Shown here piece after piece: positions 4,392 to 12,104 of a stretch of 12,104 nt of DNA. Numbering within the stretch: the stretch's first letter is position 1; each line of letters opens with the position of its first letter. Below the pieces are notes generated by a model. The model searched no databases, was not told where the DNA came from, and saw only the letters and a program-made list of their open reading frames with translations. The stretch is taken from NCBI GenBank assembly GCA_050179135.1, contig JBFXFK010000146.1:1-12104 (forward strand), read 5' to 3'. The position numbers and the translations under genes were made by a program. This DNA is from UBA4064 sp050179135. GTDB lineage: Bacteria; Desulfobacterota; Desulfobacteria; Desulfobacterales; Desulfatirhabdiaceae.

Positions 4392-6929
4392 ATGCCAAAA
4401 ATGAAACCGAATCATCCTAAACCCATTGAACAGTACGAACATCCCGACAAAGAACGCCTGAATAACCCACCGGTCGGACTGGTGAATCCGCAGACCGATC
4501 CGGAACGGGGTGAAAAGAAAACCTTTCTGTATGATCCCCATCTTGATCCGCAACTGCAATGGGCAGGTAAAACCGAACATACCAGCTTTGAGGTGCCGAC
4601 GGTTAGCCTTCATGTTCATGAGCGTATTGACCCGAAAACCATAATCGCATCTGTTCAGAAAGAAAACAAAAGCCACAGACAGATGAGCCTGTTTGCGGAA
4701 CGCAAACCCCTTCGGGAAGCCATAGATTTTTACAGACACAAAGAAGGCTGGACCAACCGTCTGATTGCCGGGGACAGTCTGTTGATAATGAATTCGCTGC
4801 TTGAAAAAGAGGGTATGGCCGGTAAGGTTCAGATGGTTTATTTTGATCCGCCCTATGGCATCAAGTACGGTTCCAATTTTCAGCCATTTGTGAACAAACG
4901 GGATGTCAAAGACGGCAAGGATGAAGACATATCGGCAGAACCGGAAATGATCAAGGCGTTTCGGGACACCTGGGAACTGGGTATTCATTCGTATCTGACT
5001 TATCTGCGGGATCGGCTATTTCTGGCAAAAGAGTTGTTGGCGGATTCCGGCTCCTGTTTTGTTCAAATTTCTGCTGAGAATGTGCATCATGTCCGGGAAA
5101 TCATGGATGAAGTGTTTGGAGTAACGAATTTTATAACTGAGATCATCTACAAAAAAACATCTTCAAAGGGAAGCATGTATCTTGATGCAATAAATGATTT
5201 TATACTTTACTACGCTAAGGATAAGAAATTATTAAAATATAGGACATTATATTATGAAAAAAAATTAGGTGAAGAGGGTGCAAGCCAGTATGTGAATTTT
5301 GAATCTGCTGATGGGATCACAGGTAGAATTACTCAAAACAATGTTTCAGATGTATTGAATACTGGATACAAAATCTTTGCAGCAGATAATTTAACATCGC
5401 AAAGTTCAAGTTCCACAACCCTTTATAAGTACTCTTTTGCAGATCAAATTTTTTCACCAGGTAAAGGTGGCTGGAAAACCAACATAGAAGGGATGAAAAA
5501 TATTGAAAAAGCAAATCGACTTCTTCCAATAGGTAACACCCTGATGTACAAAAGATATTTACTAGATTTTCCGGTTTATCCAATTGGGAACCTTTGGATG
5601 GATACTTTAATGACAGGATTTAGTGACCCCAAAATATATGTTGTTCAATCTGGAACAAAAGCAATTCAGCGCTGTATCCTGTTATCAACTGACCCCGGCG
5701 ACATAGTTCTCGACATCACTTGCGGCAGTGGCACCACGGCATATGTAGCCGAACAATGGGGTCGGCGCTGGATGACCTGCGATACCTCCCGCGTGGCCCT
5801 GACCCTTGCCAAACAGCGGCTGATGACCGCCAATTTCGATTATTACAAACTGGCCCACCCCAACGAAGGCATTTCAAGCGGATTTGAATATAAAACCGTA
5901 CCACATATCACCCTGAAATCCATTGCTAACAACGAACCACCCGCCACAGAAACCCTGTATGACCAACCCTTCATTGACAACAAGCGAACCCGGGTAACAG
6001 GTCCTTTTACCGTAGAGGCCGTACCAGCACCCTATGCCAGAAGTTTTGACGAACTGGAAAAAGAAGACAGCGGTTCGGACACATCCATTGCCCGCACCGG
6101 AGAAACCCTTCGTCAAAGCGAATGGCGGGATGAATTGCTGAGGACAGGTATCCGTGGCAAAAACGGACAAAAAATCATGTTCAGCCGGGTCGAGCCAATG
6201 GCAGGAACCAAATACATCCAGGCAGAGGCCGAAACCCGATGGAGTGATGCCGGAGCAGATACGGTGGCAGAGCCGACTACCGCCTGGCGTCCCCAAAAAA
6301 TGCTGGTGGTTTTTGGCCCTGAACATGCGCCACTGGAACAGAGGCAGGTCGAACTGGCCATAGAGGAAGCCCGATGGCTGAAACCGGATATCCTGTTGTT
6401 CTGTGCCTTCCAGTTTGATGAAGAAGCAGCCAAAGACATCGATGAAACACCGGAACGGCTGATCGGTTTCAAGCTTCTCAAAGCCCAGATGAATGCCGAC
6501 CTGTTTACAGACGATTTACGCAAAAAGCGCAGCAGCAACGAAAGCTTCTGGCTGGTGGGTCAGCCGGATGTCAAAATTCATCAACTGAAAGAAGGAAAAA
6601 TTCAGGTCGAAGTCATGGGCTTTGACTACTACAACACCAAAACAGGGAATGTGGAAAGCGGAAGCAAAAAGAACATCGCCATGTGGATGCTCGATACGGA
6701 TTATGACGGCCGCAGCCTGTTCCCCCGGCAGGTCTTTTTACCTCTTGCCGGTGAGAAAGAGGGCTGGACCAAACTGGCCAAAAATCTGAGAGCAGAAATA
6801 GATGAAGAAAAGATAGAAGCCTTTGCAGGAACCATTTCACTGGAATTTACGCCCGGCAGCGCCATTGCCGTCAAAATTGTTGACGACCGCGGGATCGAAA
6901 GCCTGCGGGTTATGAAACTGCGAGGCTAA
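4392..6929 (+). CDS. mod: Type III-like restriction-modification DNA adenine methyltransferase (Mod)
   Basis: This 845-residue cytosolic enzyme is predicted to transfer a methyl group from S-adenosylmethionine to N6 of adenine at the system's target site. Motif IV is DPPYG at residues 152-156. The AdoMet-binding motif I is DIVLDITCGSGTT at about 437-449. The order IV then I marks a beta-class methylase. About residues 240-430 between them are the target recognition part, encoded by markedly AT-rich DNA. The C-terminal part (about 470-845) is long for a Mod protein; I recognise no named domain in it, though KMLVVFGPEH and LKPDILLFCAFQFDEEAA look like an ordered fold. The start follows AAGGGA (4379-4384). 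The res gene follows 3 bases after the stop, so the two form one operon. Confidence 0.93.
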   Translation: MPKMKPNHPKPIEQYEHPDKERLNNPPVGLVNPQTDPERGEKKTFLYDPHLDPQLQWAGKTEHTSFEVPTVSLHVHERIDPKTIIASVQKENKSHRQMSLFAERKPLREAIDFYRHKEGWTNRLIAGDSLLIMNSLLEKEGMAGKVQMVYFDPPYGIKYGSNFQPFVNKRDVKDGKDEDISAEPEMIKAFRDTWELGIHSYLTYLRDRLFLAKELLADSGSCFVQISAENVHHVREIMDEVFGVTNFITEIIYKKTSSKGSMYLDAINDFILYYAKDKKLLKYRTLYYEKKLGEEGASQYVNFESADGITGRITQNNVSDVLNTGYKIFAADNLTSQSSSSTTLYKYSFADQIFSPGKGGWKTNIEGMKNIEKANRLLPIGNTLMYKRYLLDFPVYPIGNLWMDTLMTGFSDPKIYVVQSGTKAIQRCILLSTDPGDIVLDITCGSGTTAYVAEQWGRRWMTCDTSRVALTLAKQRLMTANFDYYKLAHPNEGISSGFEYKTVPHITLKSIANNEPPATETLYDQPFIDNKRTRVTGPFTVEAVPAPYARSFDELEKEDSGSDTSIARTGETLRQSEWRDELLRTGIRGKNGQKIMFSRVEPMAGTKYIQAEAETRWSDAGADTVAEPTTAWRPQKMLVVFGPEHAPLEQRQVELAIEEARWLKPDILLFCAFQFDEEAAKDIDETPERLIGFKLLKAQMNADLFTDDLRKKRSSNESFWLVGQPDVKIHQLKEGKIQVEVMGFDYYNTKTGNVESGSKKNIAMWMLDTDYDGRSLFPRQVFLPLAGEKEGWTKLAKNLRAEIDEEKIEAFAGTISLEFTPGSAIAVKIVDDRGIESLRVMKLRG
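5110..5680 (+). other. AT-rich target-recognition segment inside mod
   Basis: By hand count 5161-5640 has 159 G+C in 480 bases (33%), against 117 of 240 (49%) at 4741-4980 and 102 of 180 (57%) at 5701-5880. The edges fall near 5110 and 5680, and the block lies exactly between methylase motifs IV and I, where beta-class enzymes carry their specificity domain. The reading frame is uninterrupted. This looks like a replaced specificity segment. Confidence 0.8.
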
Positions 6930-6932
6930 ACC

Positions 6933-9743
6933 ATGAAATCGGTCATTGACAAACTGATCATCAACAGCCCGTATTCCGAACCGCAACATCATTGGTTTTA
7001 TGAAAGGGAAACACGGAACTTTTTCATCAAAGACGGCAGACGTCCAGCGGGTTATGTAATGGCAACGCCCGATTCCAAGGCATTTGACGATCCGGGCATA
7101 TTTGTGGAAATCGATCTGGTCAACAAAATTCGTCCAAGAGTCAAAACGTGGCAGGAGGCTGGATACCCTGGTGTCAGCGGAATCACCAGACGACTGCTGC
7201 AACATTGGCGGGACCCGGAAGAAAGAAAGGACCGACGGTTTTTCTTTTGCCAGTTGGAGGCAATTGAAACCCTGATATGGCTGACGGAAGCGCCTGCGGC
7301 CGATAAAGTCGGCATCATTATCGAAGGCGATAGCGGCCCGTTTGAGCGATGGTGCAGTAAAATGGCAACGGGTTCCGGAAAAACCCTCATCATGGCCATG
7401 ATTGTGGCGTGGAATTTTCTGAACAAGGTCACCAATTCCACGGATTCACGTTTCAGCAAAAATGCACTGATCGTAGCCCCCGGCCTGACCGTAAAAAGCC
7501 GCCTGCAGGTTTTGCAGCCGACACATCCGGAGAACTATTACGAAGCTTTCAATATTGTACCGGCTTCCATGATGGACAAGCTCCGACAGGGGAAGGTGCT
7601 GATTCACAACTGGCATAGCCTGGCATGGGACAGTCAGGAAAAAATAGATGCAAAGATTCAAAAAGGCCAGATTCGTTCCGTTGATAAACGAAAACGTATG
7701 GAAATCAGTGGAGAAGCCTTTATTCGGGATGTCCTGGGTGATATGGGGAATGCCCGGAATCTGATTGTCATCAATGACGAAGCCCATCATGCCTGGCGGA
7801 TCAATCCGGATGCCCAAGGAAAATACACCCGGATGCGGGACATGAAAGACAGTGCGGAAGAGGCGACGGTATGGGTGGGAGGCCTTGACCGGATTCACCA
7901 GACCAGGGGTATACTGAGATGTTTTGATTTGTCGGCAACTCCGTTTGCACCATCCGGAAAAAAAGCGGCTGAGGAGGCTTTGTTTTCCTGGATCGTCTCG
8001 GATTTTGGCTTGAATGACGCCATTGAATCCGGACTGGTGAAAACACCACGGGTTGTGGTGCGGGATGACAGCATTCGCACCCGGGAATTGAAATCACGAT
8101 TGTATCATATTTACAAGGATATCGAAGTCAAAGACGATATCAACCGCAGTGCAGATGAAACCGAACCACTCCCCGATTTGTTGATCAATGCATATTATCT
8201 GTTAGGTAAAGACTGGTTGGAGACCAAAAAGAATTGGGAATCGGCAGGCCATACCATACCTCCGGTCATGATTACGGTTGCAAACCGGACCGAGACATCA
8301 TCACGCATTAAATACGCATTTGATCACCATCAGATTCTCATACCCGAACTCTGCAATTCAGACAGGACACTACAGATTGACAGCAACGTTCTGAACAGTG
8401 CAGAAGCGGAGACCGAAGCACTTGAAATTGAAACCGAAGATGATTCATCAGAGACCTTACCCAGCCTTACAAAAAAGCAACAGGCGGAGTTGTTGCGTAA
8501 AACCGTAGATACGGTAGGAAAACCAGGCACTCCCGGCGAACAGGTTCAAAATGTCATTTCTGTCGGAATGCTTTCCGAAGGCTGGGATGCAAAAACGGTC
8601 ACGCATATCATGGGTCTGCGTGCGTTTTCAAGCCAATTGCTTTGTGAACAGGTCATTGGCAGAGGGCTCCGGCGGGTATCCTATGATGTTGAAGAAGATG
8701 GCTTGTTTGAGCCGGAATATGTCAATATTTTTGGCGTGCCATTTACATTTCTACCCCACGAAGGCGGAGACGGGCCACCGCCACCTCCCCCACCGCCAAA
8801 AACAAAGATCGAACCCGCTGCCGAAAAATCACGGCATGAAATCTCCTGGCCGAATATCGTTCGAATCGACCACGTGTATCAGCCCAAACTAATGCTGGAC
8901 TGGGAAAAGGTTCAAACACTCGAAATTGATCCTTACGAATCCATCACTGAGGCGGAACTGGCCGGGATCATTGCCGGAAAACCAAATCCCAAAGTACAGA
9001 CAGCTATCGGTCTGGAACAGATTGCCGAAGATACACGGATTCAGACCATCGTATTTCGAATCGCTTCCAGTATTTACAATTCCGAAAAAAAGCCGGACTG
9101 GAAAGGAAACAAAGCACTGTTTCTGGCACAGGTGGTCAGGCTGGTCGAACAGTTTATCGAATCAGACAAAATCAGGTTTAAAAACACATTGTTTCAACAG
9201 GATGACGTGAAACGCAAGGTTTTGATGATTCTGAATATGAACCGGATCATTCAGCACATATGGACAGAAATCCGATCAGAGAATACAAAGAAGCTGACGC
9301 CAGTCTTTGACAGGGAAAACCCGATACGATCCACAGCGGATGTTCGAACCTGGCATACCAGTAAACCCTGTGAATGGACGGAAAAGTCCCATATCAGCCA
9401 CTGTGTGTATGACAGTGGCTGGGAAGCCAGCGAGGCGTATTTTCTTGATAAATACGACAGGGTTCAATCATTTGTCAAAAATGATCACCTGGGATTTTTC
9501 ATTCTTTACAATTACAGAGGGGTCATTCGAAAATACTATCCCGACTTTATCGTCCGTCTGACCGATGGAGAATATCTGATCCTGGAAACAAAGGGTCAGG
9601 ACACTCAGCAGGACCGGATCAAACGCGAATTTTTGAATGAATGGGTTGGGGCTGTAAATGAACACGGGGGATTTGGAAAATGGCGCTGGGATGTTTCTTT
9701 TCATCCTTCGGACATAAAAGATAAAGTTCACATCGGCAAATAA
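6933..9743 (+). CDS. res: Type III-like restriction helicase-endonuclease (Res)
   Basis: This is a 936-residue DNA translocase and nuclease that would cut unmethylated target DNA together with Mod. An N-terminal region of about 140 residues precedes an SF2 helicase core: Walker A TGSGKT (146-151), DEAHH (282-286), SATP (334-337), EGWDAKTVTHIMGLRAFSS, and motif VI QVIGRGLRR (573-581). A run of eight prolines (615-622) links to the C-terminal half. The PD-(D/E)XK nuclease site is D871, then E885-T-K887-G (YYPDFIV, LILETKG). All key residues are present, so the enzyme looks active. It resembles the group named BPTD_3079 family restriction endonuclease more than EcoP1I-type Res; that label is from memory. 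It starts 3 bases after mod, with GAGG at 6922-6925. Confidence 0.93.
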   Translation: MKSVIDKLIINSPYSEPQHHWFYERETRNFFIKDGRRPAGYVMATPDSKAFDDPGIFVEIDLVNKIRPRVKTWQEAGYPGVSGITRRLLQHWRDPEERKDRRFFFCQLEAIETLIWLTEAPAADKVGIIIEGDSGPFERWCSKMATGSGKTLIMAMIVAWNFLNKVTNSTDSRFSKNALIVAPGLTVKSRLQVLQPTHPENYYEAFNIVPASMMDKLRQGKVLIHNWHSLAWDSQEKIDAKIQKGQIRSVDKRKRMEISGEAFIRDVLGDMGNARNLIVINDEAHHAWRINPDAQGKYTRMRDMKDSAEEATVWVGGLDRIHQTRGILRCFDLSATPFAPSGKKAAEEALFSWIVSDFGLNDAIESGLVKTPRVVVRDDSIRTRELKSRLYHIYKDIEVKDDINRSADETEPLPDLLINAYYLLGKDWLETKKNWESAGHTIPPVMITVANRTETSSRIKYAFDHHQILIPELCNSDRTLQIDSNVLNSAEAETEALEIETEDDSSETLPSLTKKQQAELLRKTVDTVGKPGTPGEQVQNVISVGMLSEGWDAKTVTHIMGLRAFSSQLLCEQVIGRGLRRVSYDVEEDGLFEPEYVNIFGVPFTFLPHEGGDGPPPPPPPPKTKIEPAAEKSRHEISWPNIVRIDHVYQPKLMLDWEKVQTLEIDPYESITEAELAGIIAGKPNPKVQTAIGLEQIAEDTRIQTIVFRIASSIYNSEKKPDWKGNKALFLAQVVRLVEQFIESDKIRFKNTLFQQDDVKRKVLMILNMNRIIQHIWTEIRSENTKKLTPVFDRENPIRSTADVRTWHTSKPCEWTEKSHISHCVYDSGWEASEAYFLDKYDRVQSFVKNDHLGFFILYNYRGVIRKYYPDFIVRLTDGEYLILETKGQDTQQDRIKREFLNEWVGAVNEHGGFGKWRWDVSFHPSDIKDKVHIGK

Positions 9744-9745
9744 TT

Positions 9746-10069
9746 CTGTCTGATTTTATCCCCTATGACAGTGATACCGAAGTGGAGATCGCCAAACGGC
9801 TGGATGGTGATGACAAAGTGAAATTCTTCTGCAAACTTCCCCGCTGGTTCAAGATCGTAGCACCTTTGGGGACGTACAATCCAGACTGGGCCGTGGTGGT
9901 CGAGGATATCCAGAAACTGTATCTGGTCCGGGAGACCAAAAGCACTTTATATCCTGACAAACGCCGGGAAAGTGAAAACAAAAAGGTCAAATGCGGCAAA
10001 GCCCATTTTGATGCACTGGGGGTAAATTTCCGGGACGCAACCACCATTCATGAAGTGCTGCAGGGGTAA
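9746..10069 (+). pseudogene. Relic of a second type III Res, C-terminal nuclease domain
   Basis: Directly after the res stop, in another frame, the sequence reads LSDFIPYDSDTEVEIAKRL, DDKVKFFCKLPRWFKI, GTYNPDWAVV, LYLVRETKS and KCGKAHFDALGVNF up to the stop ending at 10069. This is the C-terminal end of COG3587-type (EcoP15I-like) Res proteins, with its own nuclease pattern (NPDW, then RETK). The match starts upstream of the first usable start (GTG 9782), and the helicase part is missing. It is therefore a broken remnant, not a full gene. It is not the missing end of the resident Res, which already has its own nuclease site. A 95-residue product from GTG 9782 is possible. Confidence 0.75.
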
Positions 10070-10339
10070 AACGATTTACATATTGGCGCGGGGATATCAA
10101 ACTGAAATTCAAATTAGATTCAGATTCGAAATGAAATTTTTAGGACATCGAAAAACCCAAAAGAAAAAGGGGTGTTTGGTGCAGCGGAACGTTGTCTCAG
10201 CCAGCACACTTAACCCCTGCTAATACAGCGTGAAATATTGATGAAAAGACCTTTTCGGGAGCGAAGGCATGCGCCTTCCACCTCCAGATGACTGGATTGT
10301 CTTCATGATAGCAAAATCGAAAATGCTGTCAAACATGAA

Positions 10340-10657
10340 ATGAAACCCGACGACAGCATTCTCCAGACAATTGCCCAACGCATCCGGACCGTCATCGATC
10401 CGGAGCAGATCATTCTGTACGGTTCCGCTGCTTCCGACACCATGACCGCGGACAGCGACATCGATCTTTTGATCATCCATTCTGGATATACCGGCCATCG
10501 CGCCGAAAACAGCCGAATTCGATCGGCGCTGGGTGACTTGGAAATTCCCGTGGATATCTTTATGATGACTCCGGAGCGATTTGCCGAAACAAAGGATATA
10601 TTTGGCGGCATCGCCTGGCCGGCGAACAAGTATGGGAAGGTGATTTATGCCGGTTGA
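10340..10657 (+). CDS. MNT-type nucleotidyltransferase antitoxin (no HEPN partner seen)
   Basis: This 105-residue minimal nucleotidyltransferase has the signature GSX10DXD intact: G28-S29 (LYGSAAS), D40-I-D42 (SDIDLLI) and the third acidic residue D72 (VDIFMM). In the known MntA/HepT systems such a protein inactivates a HEPN RNase toxin by AMPylation. The usual HEPN gene is absent on both sides; the next gene is an AAA ATPase 32 bases on. The family's common GSRARG is GSAASD here. The ATG at 10340 has no clear ribosome site, and an ATG at 10334 stops after one further codon. Translation may be weak. Orphan status or a lost partner are both possible. Confidence 0.85.
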   Translation: MKPDDSILQTIAQRIRTVIDPEQIILYGSAASDTMTADSDIDLLIIHSGYTGHRAENSRIRSALGDLEIPVDIFMMTPERFAETKDIFGGIAWPANKYGKVIYAG

Positions 10658-10689
10658 CTCAATGACTTGAACTGGAAGGCGAACAAGAG

Positions 10690-12093
10690 ATGCTAAAGCG
10701 TTTACGGATACAAAATTTCAAGGGATGGCGGGATACCGGCGTCATCCGGATGGCGCCCATTACCCTTTTTTTTGGAGCCAACAGTTCCGGAAAATCCAGC
10801 ATTGGTCAGTTTTTGATGATGCTGAAACAAACGGTTGAATCCCAAAACAGGAAAGCCGTTTTCTACCCCGGTGACAAAAACTCGGCGGTTCAACTTGGCT
10901 CCTATCAGGAAATGGTGTTTCGCCGCAATCCGAAGAATAAAATCTCTTTTGAGTATCAATGGTGTTTCAAGGAAGCGTTAAAAATCACGGATCCGGTTAC
11001 CCGGCAAAACTTTTCCGGGGACACACTTTCATTTGAAGCCCAAGTGGGATTGAGCGACCGGGATCAACATGTTCTGGTTCTGGATCGTCTGAAATATCAT
11101 CTGTTTGAAAATCAGACAGAAACGCTGAATGTGGGTCTGGAGCGCAAATCCGATACCACGACATCGTACAAGGTGGAATCCGCCAATTATGTGTTGAAAC
11201 ACAAACAGGGTCGGGTATGGTATCCCGGTGCGCCGGTTCGTTTCTATGGTTTTCCGGATGAAGTGGTCGCCTATCATCAGAACGCAGATTTTGTCCAGGA
11301 ATTGAATTTGCGGCATGAAAAGCTGTTTCATTCACTTTTCTATCTGGGACCATTGCGCACCAAAGCGGATCGATTGTACTCCTGGACCGGCATCGGTCCG
11401 GAAAGTGTCGGATATTCGGGAGAAAATACAGTAGCTGCCATACTGGCTGCCCAAAACCGGAAAATAAGTCCTGGATACAAGAAGAATGCAAAACCCTTTC
11501 AGCAGATCATCGCCCAAAAATTGAAAGAAATGGGGTTAATCGACGGATTTCGAGTCGACCCCATTTCCGATAACCGATATGAATACGAAGTCAAAGTTCG
11601 CACCAGGGGATCACGGGATTGGGTCGACCTTCCGGATGTGGGCTTTGGCATTTCACAGGTGTTACCTGTACTGGTTCAGTCCTTTTATTCGCCGCACCAT
11701 TCGATCATTGTCATGGAACAGCCTGAAATTCATCTTCATCCCGGCGCCCAGTCTGCACTGGCCGATGTGATGATCGATGTGATCAAATCACGGGAAAACG
11801 GTGAAGACCGAAACATTCAATTGGTTATCGAAACACATTCAGAACATTTCCTCCGCCGGCTTCAAAGACGGATTGCAGAAAACGTGATATCCAGTGACAT
11901 GGTGTCTTCCTATTTTGCAGATATCACCCAGACACCTGCCAAGCTGGAGTCGCTTCAACTGGATGACTACGGCAATATTCTGAACTGGCCGGATTGTTTT
12001 TTTGGTGATGAAATGGGCGACATCGCCGCTCAGGCAAAAGCTGGAATGACAAAACGGATGAAACAGATCACAAATGATGGAGAAACAGAATGA
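10690..12093 (+). CDS. OLD-like AAA ATPase with DUF3696 C-terminus
   Basis: This 467-residue ABC/SMC-like ATPase begins MLKRLRIQNFKGWRDTG, with Walker A GANSSGKSS (29-37). Toward the C-terminus are the signature-like region GFGISQVLPVL, Walker B with its glutamate (IIVMEQPEIHLHP, E343), and the switch ETHSEHFLRR (E381-H383). The ending LQLDDYGNILNWP, then FFGDEMGDI (about 424-445), fits DUF3696. Proteins of this type act in the cytosol and often pair with an effector gene in predicted antiphage systems. It has no TOPRIM nuclease of its own, so it would need a partner. The stop overlaps the next gene's start in an ATGA junction, and that gene is the likely partner. Confidence 0.88.
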   Translation: MLKRLRIQNFKGWRDTGVIRMAPITLFFGANSSGKSSIGQFLMMLKQTVESQNRKAVFYPGDKNSAVQLGSYQEMVFRRNPKNKISFEYQWCFKEALKITDPVTRQNFSGDTLSFEAQVGLSDRDQHVLVLDRLKYHLFENQTETLNVGLERKSDTTTSYKVESANYVLKHKQGRVWYPGAPVRFYGFPDEVVAYHQNADFVQELNLRHEKLFHSLFYLGPLRTKADRLYSWTGIGPESVGYSGENTVAAILAAQNRKISPGYKKNAKPFQQIIAQKLKEMGLIDGFRVDPISDNRYEYEVKVRTRGSRDWVDLPDVGFGISQVLPVLVQSFYSPHHSIIVMEQPEIHLHPGAQSALADVMIDVIKSRENGEDRNIQLVIETHSEHFLRRLQRRIAENVISSDMVSSYFADITQTPAKLESLQLDDYGNILNWPDCFFGDEMGDIAAQAKAGMTKRMKQITNDGETE

Positions 12094-12104
12094 TGCATTT
12101 TCCC
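12090..12104 (+). CDS. Start of a gene coupled to the DUF3696 ATPase (runs off the window)
   Basis: An ATG at 12090 overlaps the ATPase stop in an ATGA junction, with GGAG at 12079-12082 about 7 bases upstream. Only MMHFP is visible, so no family can be named. Coupling suggests a functional partner of the ATPase. Confidence 0.5.

Noticed and set aside
4302..4988. 228-codon open frame on the - strand
   Set aside because: It is antisense to the mod start and catalytic region, is composed of residues typical of a shadow frame, and matches no family I know.
7446..7898. 150-codon open frame on the - strand within res
   Set aside because: It is antisense to the helicase core, which has conserved motifs in the + frame.
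10169..10217. Imperfect inverted repeat (GGGGT/ACCCC and GTGC/GCAC) with an RYYYAAC-like ACTTAAC, considered as an integron attC site
   Set aside because: No matching GTTRRRY box follows, the central arms do not pair, and no integrase or second attC is present.
10263..10278. Hairpin GAAGGC-ATGC-GCCTTC in the gap before the MNT gene
   Set aside because: It has no T run and no relation to a gene start; a 6-bp stem of this kind can occur by chance.
1..12104. CRISPR array, tRNA or rRNA genes, transposase or integrase
   Set aside because: I saw no regularly spaced short repeats, no RNA gene pattern and no mobile-element enzyme in any frame.

Overview
The window reads as an accessory (defence and toxin-antitoxin) island from a mid-GC bacterium. 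Every supportable gene is on the + strand. GC is about 48-57% in the parts of the restriction genes I counted. The gene families present would fit a Desulfobacterota/deltaproteobacterial or similar sediment-type genome. That is an inference from family content: there is no rRNA, tRNA or housekeeping gene here to fix the taxonomy.

Region 1 (1-944) is the 3' part of an AAA+ ATPase of the DUF4143 type. Its ATPase domain lies before the window. Region 2 (about 950-3670) is a toxin-antitoxin array. It holds an interrupted DUF2281-like antitoxin, an antitoxin/ParE pair, and a UPF0175/DUF3368 (PIN-like) pair. Three copies of the same 'putative addiction module component' antitoxin gene (Unstab_antitox type) sit between these units. 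The copies are about 94-96% identical in DNA over a 150-bp core and none has a toxin of its own. Copy 2 is intact, copy 1 has lost a normal start and reads through its stop, and copy 3 is broken by a 23-bp insertion.

Region 3 (about 3670-4390) has no intact gene. It holds a frameshifted C-terminal remnant of a DUF3883 (NOV_C) domain, probably a remnant of a helicase N-terminus, several hairpins and a candidate promoter. Region 4 (4392-9743) is a complete two-gene type III-like restriction-modification operon. The first gene is an N6-adenine methyltransferase (Mod, 845 aa) whose central target-recognition region is a sharply AT-rich block. The second is a helicase-nuclease (Res, 936 aa) with an intact Walker A, DEAH box and C-terminal PD-(D/E)XK nuclease. 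Directly after it lies a relic of a different type III Res C-terminus (about 9746-10069).

Region 5 (10340-12104) holds an orphan MNT-type nucleotidyltransferase antitoxin. Next comes an OLD-like AAA ATPase with a DUF3696-type C-terminus. Its stop overlaps the start of another gene that runs off the window.

Mod marks host DNA and Res cleaves DNA that lacks the mark. The toxin-antitoxin units and the AAA ATPase pair are plausible accessory defence or stabilisation modules. Remnants of at least two, and possibly three, other systems (DUF3883 protein, helicase start, second Res) show that this locus repeatedly gains and loses defence genes.
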